Below, one piece after another: positions 1-12,647 of a stretch of DNA of 64,000 nt. The stretch comes from Monomorium pharaonis (Eukaryota; Arthropoda; Insecta; Hymenoptera; Formicidae). A program made the translations under genes and the position numbers. A model generated the notes under the pieces. That model did not search any database and had not been told where the DNA came from. It was given only the letters and a program-made list of their open reading frames with translations. Position 1 is the first letter of the stretch; each line of letters begins with the position of its first letter. The DNA lies in NCBI RefSeq assembly GCF_013373865.1, contig NC_050476.1, positions 1,316,826 to 1,380,825 on the forward strand, read 5' to 3'.

Positions 1-1129
1 CTCTCTCTCTCTCTCTCTCTTTCTCTCACTCTGTTTCTCTTTCTCCTTCTGTATTCACGTTCGCAATAGGTCGGCATTAAAAATAAGAACAAGTAATCTT
101 ACAATATGCCGGGCAAAAATAGTAAATTAATAATAGAATACCAATAGTTTTATCAATAATTTAAGAATGCTTAGAACTGCCACTGTAAAATTGTTGATTC
201 GGTAATTGAATGAATTATTTAGGAAAGCTAAACTGATCAAAATAAAGTGTTTGCCATGCTTAAGTGAAAGATTTCCGCGAGTCGTAATTAAGAAAAAAAA
301 ATTGAGTCACTATCGGTTAAAAATATATCACAAGTGTACAGTAAGCTTGAATGATAAAATTCACGATGATTTTAGTATAATCCGGGCAAAACGATACCGG
401 CGCGTGGTACCATCGACAATGGAAACAACAATGGTTGTCATTTCTATTACAATAGACACGCTGCGCGCTTCTGTTCTAACAATTCCATTATCTCCGCGCG
501 AAAGCCTCCGCCGGGGCGAGGCTTTATTATGCCTATCAGAAAATTTAGATCGTTTATTTAATGGGATATAAATAGTCGAGCGCGGCCTATTAACAAAATA
601 CGGAGTATTTCGCGCGGAACAATAGCTTTGCGAAGTCATTTGGCCGTTCACGCGACGACTGCAATTATACGTTTCGTTTTAATGGCGCCGCAAGTAAGCA
701 ATTTAATGCTTAACGTTATGCAATTAAAATTAAAAATGGATCGTATAATATCATGGACGTCGATTTCATTAAAAATTTTTAAAAGCCAACCACGTCTGCT
801 TCGGCGATGCGTGTAACATGTTCCAATGTACACGATAATAATTTTATCTCTCCCCTCTTTTTTTTCCCCCTGTAGCGGCAATTATTGCAAGATGCGAAAA
901 ATGCAAGAGAAAAAAAACCGTTTAAAATTTAATAATTTATCAGGCATTTAATTTAAAAGTCTAATTTTGTTTGTCGAACTTGAGTTAGTAGGTCAGAATC
1001 GATTGACAAATTAATACTTTACTACTCGCGGTAATGAAGTTCATTATGATCGCGAGAGCGCGATTATTATGTTTTTACTATTAATTTGTGCAGTTAGACA
1101 ATTGTTTTCATTCTGTTGTTCTTTTCCAG
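1..1129 (+). other. Intron of the TDG gene (partial)
   Basis: AT-rich sequence ending in a pyrimidine tract and AG directly before the exon at 1130. It opens with a (CT)n run at about 1-25. I looked for the preceding TDG catalytic exon, which should encode the GHHY..PGNHFW-like stretch, and did not see it, so that exon must lie further upstream. Confidence 0.6.
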
Positions 1130-4017
1130 GGAAATGCCTACATCTAAGTGGTCTCACGCCCGAACCATTGACTGCGGACGACGATTACAAGCTCTTACGA
1201 CTCGGCATCGGTTTTACAAATATGGTAGCACGTGCGACAAAAGGCAGCGCAGATCTTACAAGAAAGGAAATTAAAGAAGGTCAGTATGCCGAGCGCTTTT
1301 AGTACGTCTGAAACGAGCAACGGGATAATTATGAAATCTCGGTTGAAAATAATTATCGCATAAGCCGATATCGCTCCAGCATAATTTGCTCCGCGAAAAT
1401 TAATTTGAATTTTGTATTATATACACGTTATACAATATTTTATCGCTATTTATATTTTATTATAATATGAAAAAAAAAACAGTATAGAATATTATACATT
1501 TCGTTCCGATTAATATTTACAAATTTCATACTTACTCGATGTAATCGAGAGAAATGTTTTATTGCCTTTTTTTTATTTCTTTGATTGTCTTGAGTTCAAA
1601 TGACTATATTTTCGATATATCATGAGAAGTTACCTTTTCGAAGACCTTTTCAAAGACAAGTACTCTAAATTGTTTTTCTAATGCTCTTAGAAGAAGAAAT
1701 AACGGTTTTTAGAAACTTGTTGGGACAATTTCAAGGACAGATCTTCAAAGTTTTCTTTGTAACGAAACCCTTGTTCTGTAACTGTTGTTATACCGTCTTT
1801 ACGCAAGTATTTTATATAATAAAAAGCTGCGCAATGTAACAATATTCACATTCTGTCGTGTAACAGTTACAAAACAGGTCCTTTCTTGAGATTGTCTTTT
1901 CGAAAAAAATCACATGATTTATAAAAATCACATTATTAATTTCATCGTAAATCACTATGTGATTTTTCACAGATGGTCCAAATTTTCTTTGTAACGCCAA
2001 TTACGTCAGCCCATTAAACATTACAGAATCAAGAATCCTATAATGGTTTTCTTAAAATACCTGAAAATTTATATATATAGATGCAGAGATCTGAAAATAA
2101 TTGTGTTAAATCGTCAAAATAATTATGAACGTTTAAGCTGACTGCTAGAATGCTAAAATTTATCGCAACATCGCTCAGCTTCGGCGTCTTATTTAATTAT
2201 CTCGATTGTCTAATTACTTTCATTGATCGGTCTAGCTTAATTTTAAAATATTTAAGGAAAACCGTTTTTTTTTCTTTTCGTGTATGTATACAGACACATG
2301 TTCTACAAAGTGATAATATTTTATTGAGCTGAAACATATCGCCTGCAAAGCAACCTGATTTTCTAATAAAGTTGAGAAAAGCGATGGTAAACGAATTTCT
2401 ATTCGCTCGATTGTTACTTCCTGTGATTGGCAGACTCTACTTATCGTCTCGGTAGTCGGGTGTCTATGTTCTCTCACCAGACCCGAACTCTTTGTACTGG
2501 TTACATTCGTCCTAGTATTTTAAGGATAATAGTACCTGGAATCCTATTACAGGACTCTAGTAACGTATTATCCTTAAGGCCCCTGTTTTCATTGCCAGGC
2601 AACAGGCAATGAAAACAGAAATAATGAAAGAAAGAGAGAAAGAATTTTGTTTTCTTTTTCTCTCTTACATTATTTCTCGTTCCTACTGCCTGTTGCCTGG
2701 TATTGTGTAAGGACCTTAACTTTCTAAAGCCAACGGCTTGTTTTCATGCTGGATTACTTGCTGAAAATACTGTTCTGATTGGTGTATTTCTGAATATGTA
2801 AAAATGTACCAATCAGAACAAAGTATTTCCATCCAACAAGCAATCTTGTACGAAAACGAGCATCGTGTGTCGCTGGCTTAAGAGTTCTCATATCTCTATG
2901 CTTAAGAGTCGGCTTCCGATCAGTTGCTTGCCGGATGTCCAAAGAGATAGACGCGATAACACGTCATCGAAAACATGGGAAACACACGGTCGATGTGAGT
3001 GCGAAACTATCGAAGTGAATACAAAGCAACGCGTTTTTCCTTCGTTTTTTTCCCCTTCTTTCGATGTGCAACGTGACACGCGCAAACTTCGGACTCTCGA
3101 TTCAAGTTTATTCGTTCGTGCACGCCCCTCGTTCGATTTTTCGAGGCGCATTTCGAGTGCATCTCAAGTACGGTGAAACAGAATCTCATTGAGCACGGTG
3201 TAAACCCGCATAAACAAACGAACACGGGCGAACTCCGCGATTCTCTCGCGACACGCGGAAAACTCGCGTAACAAAGGAAAAAAGAAAACGTTGCGCGTGC
3301 CGCGTGCGTAACGTTTTTTCAGCCATGTGTCCGCGTCATCAGCTCTCCCTCTCGCTTTCTCTCTCTCTCTCTCCCTCTCCCTCTCTCTCTTTCTCTCTCG
3401 TTCGAAGCAGAATAGCAGTGGTCTCTCTCGGTAGCGTCACGCCACGTTTAATAGACGCGACGGCGAAACTTTCGGCATATCGACACCGAACCGTTTTACT
3501 ATCATTCACAAGCTAATCTAAAAATGTAACGGGAAGAGGGGGGAGCTATCGCCGCACGCAGGGCGATTCCAAGTCGATTATCTCACGAACCGGTTTGAAA
3601 TCTTAGAAAAATAGACTTTTCCGGGAACAGAAGGGGGGAGGAGAGGAGGAGGGGAGTGACGCTTTTCTCGATCGCAACTCGTAGAAAACGACTGGATATT
3701 TACAAACTCACGCGTGAATTCTCGAAGGATTCTTTGTGCTCTCGTCGCTCCGTTTTTCTTTTTTTTTTTTTTTTTCATTCGACTTCGATTCACTGTTGTG
3801 TCGCGTCCGCGTCCGGAACAGGTTCCCGACGTATCCGTGAGAAAAAAGGGAAGCGAACGGTAAGGGAGGTACGTGCAGATAAAAATAAACGGAACAACGC
3901 TAATGAGATAAGAGCCGGTTGCATCAACAGGTTAGGACGAGCGGGCCCGTGCGAGCGCCTCCCATGTTTCTTTCCGGGAAATATCTCTAATTACTTTAGC
4001 CGTGCGTCGGAGGAGAG

Positions 4018-4063
<46 letters not shown>

Positions 4064-4146
4064 GGGAGACCTTCCGATTTCCCAGCGGAAATTTGGCGAA
4101 ACGACAATGCCGACACCGCTACTGTATAGCGTCTCCGCCGAAATGT

Positions 4147-4190
<44 letters not shown>

Positions 4191-4322
4191 TTCCCGATGG
4201 AGAGGACGCCGATACTTTTCTTGGATCGGCCGGCCGGAATTATCAGAATGATACATCTCGCCGAAACAGCGTTCTGTCGGCGCCATTTGTCGCGATTGCT
4301 AGCAGCGTCGCTATTCCGAAGA

Positions 4323-4368
<46 letters not shown>

Positions 4369-5916
4369 GACAGAGAGATAGACGGTAGTTTCGTGGATCG
4401 TGATCGAAGGGTGTTCTTTCTCTCACCGTGCATTCGCTCGTCTTTTGCATCTCCGTCCCGCGAGAACCGTCGCTGCTGCTGCTGCTTGCTGCTGCTCCTC
4501 CTCCTCCTCCTCCTTCTCCTCCTGCTCGGCGAACGTGGTGATCCAGCCCGAGGTCGACTCGACGCACTCATTCCCAAACGAGGTGCCGATTCCTGTTTCC
4601 TCCATCCTCCAGCGGTGTTAACTCCGCGCTTTTTAACAGGCCGATCGCTGCTCGGGCATTGCGGCCATGCATGTACGCGACGCGGGAAGCGACAGTACTG
4701 CCAACTTTGTTGAACGCGCGCTCTTAAAGGCATATCGCAACACGCGCATCGCCCCTGCCGAAAGCGGTGTAGACCCCTCCATTCGAAAATGTCGCCCCTA
4801 CTTCGAATTTCGANNNNNNNNNNNNNNNNNNNNNNNNNNNNNNNNNNNNNNNNNNNNNNNNNNNNNNNNNNNNNNNNNNNNNNNNNNNNNNNNNNNNNNN
4901 NNNNNNNNNNNNNNNNNNNNNNNNNNNNNNNNNNNNNNNNNNNNNNNNNNNNNNNNNNNNNNNNNNNNNNNNNNNNNNNNNNNNNNNNNNNNNNNNNNNN
5001 NNNNNNNNNNNNNNNNNNNNNNNNNNNNNNNNNNNNNNNNNNNNNNNNNNNNNNNNNNNNNNNNNNNNNNNNNNNNNNNNNNNNNNNNNNNNNNNNNNNN
5101 NNNNNNNNNNNNNNNNNNNNNNNNNNNNNNNNNNNNNNNNNNNNNNNNNNNNNNNNNNNNNNNNNNNNNNNNNNNNNNNNNNNNNNNNNNNNNNNNNNNN
5201 NNNNNNNNNNNNNNNNNNNNNNNNNNNNNNNNNNNNNNNNNNNNNNNNNNNNNNNNNNNNNNNNNNNNNNNNNNNNNNNNNNNNNNNNNNNNNNNNNNNN
5301 NNNNNNNNNNNNNTGCAGGGTCTCTCTCGGTAGCGTCACGCCACGTTTAATAGACGCGACGGCGAAACTTTCGGCATATCGACACCGAACCGTTTTACTA
5401 TCATTCACAAGCTAATCTAAAAATGTAACGGGAAGAGGGGGAGCTATCGCCGCACGCAGGGCGATTCCAAGTCGATTATCTCACGAACCGGTTTGAAATC
5501 TTAGAAAAATAGACTTTTCCGGGAACAGAAGGGGGGAGGAGAGGAGGAGGGGAGTGACGCTTTTCTCGATCGCAACTCGTAGAAAACGACTGGATATTTA
5601 CAAACTCACGCGTGAATTCTCGAAGGATTCTTTGTGCTCTCGTCGCTCCGTTTTTCTTTTTTTTTTTTTTTTTTCATTCGACTTCGATTCACTGTTGTGT
5701 CGCGTCCGCGTCCGGAACAGGTTCCCGACGTATCCGTGAGAAAAAAGGGAAGCGAACGGTAAGGGAGGTACGTGCAGATAAAAATAAACGGAACAACGCT
5801 AATGAGATAAGAGCCGGTTGCATCAACAGGTTAGGACGAGCGGGCCCGTGCGAGCGCCTCCCATGTTTCTTTCCGGGAAATATCTCTAATTACTTTAGCC
5901 GTGCGTCGGAGGAGAG

Positions 5917-5966
<50 letters not shown>

Positions 5967-6050
5967 GGGGAGACCTTCCGATTTCCCAGCGGAAATTTGG
6001 CGAAACGACAATGCCGACACCGCTACTGTATAGCGTCTCCGCCGAAATGT

Positions 6051-6092
<42 letters not shown>

Positions 6093-6224
6093 TTCCCGAT
6101 GGAGAGGACGCCGATACTTTTCTTGGATCGGCCGGCCGGAATTATCAGAATGATACATCTCGCCGAAACAGCGTTCTGTCGGCGCCATTTGTCGCGATTG
6201 CTAGCAGCGTCGCTATTCCGAAGA

Positions 6225-6272
<48 letters not shown>

Positions 6273-9200
6273 GACAGAGAGATAGACGGTAGTTTCGTGG
6301 ATCGTGATCGAAGGGTGTTCTTTCTCTCACCGTGCATTCGCTCGTCTTTTGCATCTCCGTCCCGCGAGAACCGTCGCTGCTGCTGCTGCTGCTGCTGCTC
6401 CTCCTCCTCCTCCTCCTTCTCCTCCTGCTCGGCGAACGTGGTGATCCAGCCCGAGGTCGACTCGACGCACTCATTCCCAAACGAGGTGCCGATTCCTGTT
6501 TCCTCCATCCTCCAGCGGTGTTAACTCCGCGCTTTTTAACAGGCCGATCGCTGCTCGGGCATTGCGGCCATGCATGTACGCGACGCGGGAAGCGACAGTA
6601 CTGCCAACTTTGTTGAACGCGCGCTCTTAAAGGCATATCGCAACACGCGCATCGCCCCTGCCGAAAGCGGTGTAGACCCCTCCATTCGAAAATGTCGCCC
6701 TACTTCGAATTTCGAAGCTTGTCCATCACTAGGAGAGAGAGAGAGAGAGAGAGAGAGAGTGAGACGCATATGTTGCCGGCCGGCACCGCGATGTTTTCTA
6801 CATGGACTTTTCATCGCCAAACAATCGCGTGCGATTTTAAACCCTTTAAAATGACAAATGCAGCTCAAATTCGAACGTGTAATCGAGTATTCAGCCATTA
6901 AATATTCATATACTTGAACGTAATAAAACAGAAATTATCTTCCTCTCACATAATTTTTAATGCTGTGTATGCACATTTGATTCCGATTATTGAATGCTTA
7001 TTGTTAATATTAGACATGGTTTAACTAATCTCGTTCGGAATTTGTTTCTCTTCGTTAATTTGTAAAGTTTTCATGGAACGTGATATTTAACAGCGTAGAA
7101 CGAATAAAATACATAAATTTATACAATTTTACGTACACAAGTTTTTATTTACGGCATGACAAAAATATATACCATTTTTTTATACCGTAAATAAACATTT
7201 ATAAATAATTTAATATTTACTTTCCTTATTTAACTTGACAATTTCTTATAGACACAATTTTGTATATCGTACATCTCTAATTCTTAGATCGACTCCGAAT
7301 TATTTACGAATTCGAGACAAAGAGGAAAGCTGCAAACCTCACCTCCATTTCACAACATTGTCCCCCTCTCCTCTCCCCTCAAAGTGCGTTCCTGCCCTTT
7401 CCGCGCCCTTCTCCTCTCGCGAATCGGAGCCAACAATATATTCGACCTTCCGCTTTAAACTTCCGGAAAAGACGCGTCGTATTATTTATTAGGAACGGTA
7501 GGATGGGAGCAGTAATAATTAATGACCAACTCACTCGCGATGTCCTCGCGCTAAAATCGCCATCTCTCTTCGTTTTGCGCCGCGGAAAATCTCTCGTCCG
7601 GCAGCCGTATTAAACCGAGCGTCGAACGCGTTCCCGCTGAAATAAAGCGGCCGATAAATTAACGAAAAACGGAAGTGTAAAAGCAGAGCAGCGGTCGCGG
7701 GCGCTTTACTACTCCGCGCTACGAACGAGATTGTCGCGGGCCACGAGTTTAAGGTTATCGTCGTCGCGCGTATCGCGCCAACGTCGTCGTTGCTGTCGTC
7801 TCGAGAGATATGAGAAGGGCCGCGAACCCTGCCACGTGATTGGAGCGTCAAAAACGACGCGATTAGGCAGGCCTGTTCTTTTCGTCGCTGCACCACATTG
7901 AAACTTTCCTATCTCGCTTTCGTCCGGTGCTAGGGAAAAACTGAAACAGATCCAATAGAGATATTTAATTAACGGATGTGTCTATAAATATGTTATTTGA
8001 TATGGGTATTTCGTGTGCAGTAAATAACAAAAAGGGAAATAATTTAATATTTATACCTTTACTCGAGATAAGATATTTTACACTTTGATATACGTTACAG
8101 ATTATTAAGTTTCTAACTTTTTATTTAATTGTTTCGTTTGTTACTTTTTATTTCTCAGAAAAGAAATGGAAGAGAGAAAATTCAAAATAAAAAATAGCAT
8201 ATATATGTATATAAAACTCAATTTTCATAAACGTGTTTTAATATAAATTCACTTGTCAGTTGTGTGACAATTTTTAAATTGGATGGAATTTTGAATAATT
8301 TGCATAACTCCAGTAAATGACCACTTAACTCCTATAGTTGAGATAATTTGATCCGCGTACTATCTGTACTTACGTCGATTATATCGTGCGGAAATCGTCG
8401 TTTCGTTCATTTTACATTATTCACGATTATTACGTGTTCCTTCCTAGTAGATAATCTATCTTTAATTGTTATTGTTTTCAAGCGCCTTTTTATCAAGTGC
8501 TCTACGATAATCTGTTTCTTTTACATACATGGAATGAGTGATTCGCACGACGTAAATAGCACTCACGAATGAACGTGAGGAAAAAAAAGGAGTGACAAGC
8601 ATAATCAATGACTTTATGCAATAATGCCTATATTTATAAGTTAGGATAATTATAGGCAGGCGTGAATGTGCTGCATCTATCAGCAATCCGTGTACAAAAT
8701 TTGAATTGATATCTGCTTTTATTATGCTTTAAGTTTTTTTAGAAGTAAAAAAATTAGAAAAAGAGAGAGAGAGAAAGAGGCAAAAGAAAAGGAATAAATT
8801 TTGTTTAGATTTAGTAACTCTTCACACATTGATGTTATATAAAAATTGTAATTGTATCTGTTGACATAAAATTTGGAAAAACGCTATTTATTGTCTTTAT
8901 TTTACAGGTAGTCACATTCTGCTCGAGAAATTACGGAAGTATAAGCCAAAAATTGCAGTATTCAACGGCAAACTTATATACGAAGTGTTCTCGGGAAAGA
9001 AGGAATTTGGATTTGGAAGGCAACCCAACCTCGTCGAGGGCACCAATACGGTAAAATAGCCATTGTATTGTTTCCTCACGCTCTGGCATATTTCGGACAA
9101 AGTTCATCAAATTTTAAACAGTAAGGAAATCGAGAGTTGTCGATTGTACATGTTTTTCTTCAAAAAAAAAAGAAAAAGCTTTCAGATATTAATATGAATA

Positions 9201-11082
9201 AATATTAATGCTTAATTAAAAAATTAATTTCTATCTTCAATAATATTGATATGAATATTAATACATTATGTTACAGCGCGCTGATGAAATATAATATGCA
9301 ATAGATATATGCTAGAAATAGAAATTAAATTGCGCGCCGGAATGACTATTTCCGGTTTTTGTCGAAATCGCCAACTTAACTTTTTAGTTATTTCATAATC
9401 TCTTATTAGAGGCTTTCTAGGGGAAAACGTAAGAAACTACCATTTTGAAATTCTCATAATCAGCTTGACTTCCAGTTCAGAGTAGCTCCACTCTCATTTC
9501 GGCTCGCTCCACAATTTACTTACTGTTTAACTTTTGCTGCTTTTTTCCACGTGCTATAATTCTAATCGCCTGTAGAAATAAAAGAAGCAAAATTCTGACT
9601 TTTCTTTTAATATGGCCGTTTCAGTATATGTGGGTTATGCCTTCGAGCAGCGCGAGGTGTGCTCAGCTACCACGTGCTGCTGATAAGGTGCCATATTACG
9701 CTGCTCTGAAGAAGTTTCGTGACTATCTGAACGGCACAATCACGCACTTGGACGAGTCGGACATTGTTTTCGCTGATTCGAAACTCAAGAAGAAGGATCA
9801 CGAGGCGATCGAGGACAAGAAGCCAGTGTTTACCGACGATTTGCCCGACGGTGACGGCCGAATCACGGAGATCAACGGCATGGGAATTAAGCAGGAGACG
9901 GGGTTGATACCCGGCAAGAAGAAACGCGGCAGACCGAAAAAGATCAAGAATCCGGAGGATCAGCCCGCGCCGGATCCCGAGAAGCTGGACGCGAATGGCG
10001 AAGTTATCAAAAAGCGCCGTGGTCGTCCGAAAAAGATTCATCAGCAGCAGAAGCAGATGGAGCGGGACAATCGCGAGAGGGAACAACAACAACAGCAGCA
10101 ACATCAGGTGATGGGCCACTTGAACGATGGTTACGGTAACGTCCCGAATTGCTTCTCACCGCCGATAATGTCACCCCCGAAGACGTTCCAGCACATGGCG
10201 CCGTATCCGCAAGCGATGAACGACGGGTTTTACGGTCCGGGCATGAACGACAGTAGCCCGTACAATATGAGCTCGAAGCAGAGCCCGGTGCACCTGCAGC
10301 ACTACAGTCAGAGTCCCAAGTCCATGTCGCTGTCGTTTCACTCGGATCTGTCGTCGGAGATCAATACCGCCATCTCGTCAGAGAACAATCTCGAGCCGTC
10401 GCCATTGACGTCGCCCAGCGTCGAACATCCGGACTTTGAGCCGCCCACTAGCATGTCGCAACAGAACATGGGCAACGATCATCGTCAGTACAATCCGGCC
10501 GGAGGTCCCGACCCGACGGGTCACCATGGCAGTCCTGGCACGCCGTCCCACAACAGCTACGCCAACTACATGGGCTACCACGAGCAGCCGCCGGATGCGC
10601 ACAATCCGCATCCGCATCAGACGACGCCGACGCCTCTCAGCCAGACCGCCGAGGAGCACTCCCATCACTCGCATCCGACGCCGCCACATCCGCATACGCC
10701 GACTCACACGTCCATGTCGCCGCACCATCCGCACGAGCAGTACGGCATCAAGAGGAACTCTGGTCAGGACGTGGCGTCTAAGAGCCTGAGCGACTTGGAG
10801 TCCCTCGTGGATCAGATCCCGAACATAGCCGATGGCGGCAATCAGCGTCTGCAGCATCCGGGTATGCCGGGTGAGGATACCCTGGCAGAGAAGATGGACG
10901 CCCATCATCAATCCTACATGTCTGGTTTCGGCGGCATGCCGGGGGGACCAGGCGGGATGACCAATTACAGCCCGCCGTTGCCACCGGGTAGCGGAATCTA
11001 TCCCTCCTCGCTGCACCACTCACCGACTGACGCGGGCTACGGAGGTTTGTACGCTATGAACAGCCGTCACCATCAGGAGTCT

Positions 11083-11120
<38 letters not shown>

Positions 11121-11613
11121 GCAGCATCAACAGCAGCAACAACAGCAGCAACAGCAGCAACACAGCAAGTCCTACACGGTGGAGAATCTCGCGTCCAGTA
11201 ACTACACCCCCAGCATGAACCACGGCCACCCTGGCAACTCTTACCCTAACATCATACCCGGTCACTACCCGGTGCCGATGGGCTCGACCAACGGCTACCT
11301 GTTCGGCGGCATCGAATCCAGTCTGATGCAACGTACCTACGCGATCGGCGGGATGAGCGGCATGAGTAGCATGCATGCATCCGCCGCCCTCGGCCACCCG
11401 ATGGCGGCCAACCCGTATCCGTACAACGGCTCGTACTCGAGCTCGTTCGACGCCTACCCGGCGCCGCCGACGGGCATACACACGCCCAGCGCCAATTACC
11501 CCGGCTACGTCGGCACGGCTGGCGCGGCGCCCAGCAGCACCACCTCGCCGCCGTCCTACCTCGCACCGTCGCACCACAGACCGCCGGTCGACCTCTCTTA
11601 CGACGGTGTATGA
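1130..11613 (+). CDS. TDG: Thymine DNA glycosylase, C-terminal part with AT-hook and glutamine-rich tail (5' end outside window)
   Basis: Exons read as 1130-1279, 8908-9050 and 9625-11613 (TGA 11611-11613), all with GT-AG borders and compatible phases. The protein belongs to the TDG/MUG branch of the uracil-DNA glycosylase superfamily, nuclear enzymes that excise T or U from G mismatches and oxidised 5-methylcytosine. The first exon enters the catalytic fold at GKCLHLSGL and contains GIGFTNMVARAT; the second carries KIAVFNGKLIYEVFS; the third opens with the DNA-intercalating loop MPSSSARCAQLPRA. All three closely resemble vertebrate TDG. The upstream exon with the GINPG-type catalytic motif is not in the window. 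The last exon adds over 550 residues absent from vertebrate TDG: two AT-hooks (RGRP cores, coded at 9913-9947 and 10008-10037), long Pro/His/Ser-rich low-complexity sequence, and a poly-Gln tract. Long tails are known in the insect orthologue Thd1. Identity is confident; the tail's function is inferred to be DNA or chromatin binding. Confidence 0.93.
2520..2577. repeat. Short inverted repeat
   Basis: Perfect 12-bp arms TTAAGGATAATA (2520-2531) and TATTATCCTTAA (2566-2577) enclose a 34-bp loop. It lies just upstream of the larger hairpin at 2595 and may belong to the same mobile-element debris. Confidence 0.6.
2595..2700. repeat. Foldback element with CCAGGCAACAGGCA ends
   Basis: The left arm begins CCAGGCAACAGGCA at 2595 and the right arm ends TGCCTGTTGCCTGG at 2700. 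The inner arms continue as matching purine and pyrimidine stretches around AAATAATG / CATTATTT. The ~106-bp structure could fold into one hairpin and resembles a short non-autonomous (MITE-like) insertion. No convincing target-site duplication is visible. Confidence 0.6.
2751..2845. repeat. Imperfect palindrome, MITE-like
   Basis: The arm at 2751-2783, ending CTGTTCTGATTGGT, is complementary to 2808-2845, starting ACCAATCAGAACA, with a few mismatches and small indels. A ~24-bp AT-rich loop separates them. Probably part of the same cluster of foldback DNA as the two preceding entries. Confidence 0.55.
3340..3403 (+). repeat. (CT)n microsatellite
   Basis: Nearly pure CT/TC run interrupted by CCC and TTT. 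Confidence 0.8.
3419..4813. repeat. Left copy of ~1.4 kb direct duplication flanking the gap
   Basis: From GGTCTCTCTCGGTAGCGTC to the gap edge this matches 5319-6715 almost base for base. Differences I noticed are mainly length changes in homopolymers and in the (GA)n, (CT)n and (CTG)n runs. It contains (GA)n followed by a G run at about 4020-4066, (CT)n at about 4155-4188, (GA)n at about 4321-4366 and a CTG/CTC triplet tract at about 4472-4523. Confidence 0.9.
4814..5313. other. Assembly gap, 500 N
   Basis: Exactly 500 N, the conventional size for a scaffold gap of unknown length. Near-identical sequence lies on both sides. Confidence 0.99.
5319..6715. repeat. Right copy of ~1.4 kb direct duplication flanking the gap
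   Basis: Near-identical to 3419-4813; both copies run out at the sequence CTTCGAATTTCGA. In this copy the sequence continues past that point into AAGCTTG and a further (GA)n run at about 6732-6759. The left copy stops there at the gap, which fits a contig end assembled twice better than a biological boundary. Confidence 0.9.
9051..9624 (+). other. TDG intron between exons at 8908 and 9625
   Basis: Begins GTAAAATAG and ends GCCGTTTCAG. AT-rich, with no coding potential that continues either neighbouring exon. Confidence 0.75.
11083..11160 (+). repeat. CAG/CAA tract encoding poly-Gln in TDG
   Basis: 26 codons, all Gln except one His. CAG and CAA are mixed, which usually makes a tract less prone to slippage than pure CAG. 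It lies in the low-complexity tail, well downstream of the AT-hooks. A shorter Gln/His stretch is coded at about 10084-10110. Confidence 0.95.
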
Positions 11614-12609
11614 TAATCGATGTGAGACCACCACCAACCCAGCATCAACCCCCGATGATCCTCTCTTTCTGTCTCTATCTCTATCTCTCTTTCTCTCTCC
11701 GTCTCATCTCATCCCATCCCTTCCCATCCCATCCCATCCTCTCCTTCGCCTGCCGATCGCCACCTGTGCGCGCGCGCGAGCGACGCACGTATCCGCCGCG
11801 TTTATCTTTTCTACGTATTTTTACACACGTCTTTTAAGACACGGCTCTCAACGTGTCGGGGTCGCACCGTCGCGCGTCGTCCCCCCTCTTCCCTCCCGAA
11901 TCGCCGTTTCCTCGTCCTTTTCCCTTGTTAAATCATCCTCCGCGAATCATCCCCTCTCCTTGCGAGATGCTACTTGCGATCCGCGCACAGTCTTTCTCGC
12001 CCTTTGTCGATTCATCTGCCGCACAGTACTCCAATTTTTTTTTTCTTTTTCCATCTCTTTTGCTCAAGCCGGCTCTACGTACAAAGCGCTCCGGAATTGA
12101 CGGAAAATGGATACCGTACGTTCATCCCCCTCTCCGAAAACATCGTGACTCTGATAGCAATAACGAACTTATCCGAATTATTATTAGATTAATATCACGC
12201 TTCTTACTTGAGACGGATACTATTTTAAGAGTCAGAAGCTTAGTTCCTAAAATGTTGCATTGAGACTTGACGAATTGTGTCGGACAAAAATGCCCTCGAG
12301 GCGTGTGCGCTATATCGTATCCATATTGTGTCAATTTCGGGGCAAATATCGGTCTCTCGTTTCATTACTCCTCTTGCTTCTTCTATTCCTGCATCCTACT
12401 TCTACTTTGTCGCCGCGCCTCTCTCACACTCTATTTTTTTTATCACGCTCTCGATATGTGATTACGCCGTGAGCAATTACGGGCGCGCGGCTCGGGAACG
12501 GGAAAGCCGCTCGTGAAACGCGACTATAACGCACGCAACGAACGAGAAACGTAAGCCTCGGATAGATCAGGTTCGCCGATCGCGTTCTGCACCGATCCGA
12601 TCGTTGAAG

Positions 12610-12611
<2 letters not shown>

Positions 12612-12643
<32 letters not shown>
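12612..12643 (+). repeat. (CA)n microsatellite
   Basis: About 15 uninterrupted CA dinucleotides. Confidence 0.9.

Positions 12644-12647
<4 letters not shown>

Larger units (their letters stand above)
1280..8907 (+). other. Large TDG intron (7.6 kb)
   Basis: Starts with GTCAGT after the exon ending at 1279 and ends with TTTTACAG before 8908; the flanking codons join in phase to give the TDG sequence. No coding exon is supported inside. It contains hairpin elements at 2.5-2.85 kb, a CpG- and purine-rich block at about 3.0-6.8 kb with repeated (GA)n/(CT)n runs, and an assembly gap with duplicated flanks. The CpG-rich block might be an internal promoter or first-exon region, but nothing in the sequence proves this. 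Confidence 0.7.

Noticed and set aside
3932..6636. Several 100-365-codon frames made of Arg-Glu, Ser-Leu or Ser/Leu-rich repeats, one reading through the N gap
   Set aside because: Translations of (GA)n/(CT)n/(CTG)n microsatellites, duplicated by the assembly; not proteins.
10378..11637. Long minus-strand frames opposite the TDG last exon
   Set aside because: Arg/His/Leu-rich antisense of a repetitive coding exon; the sense frame continues TDG in phase.
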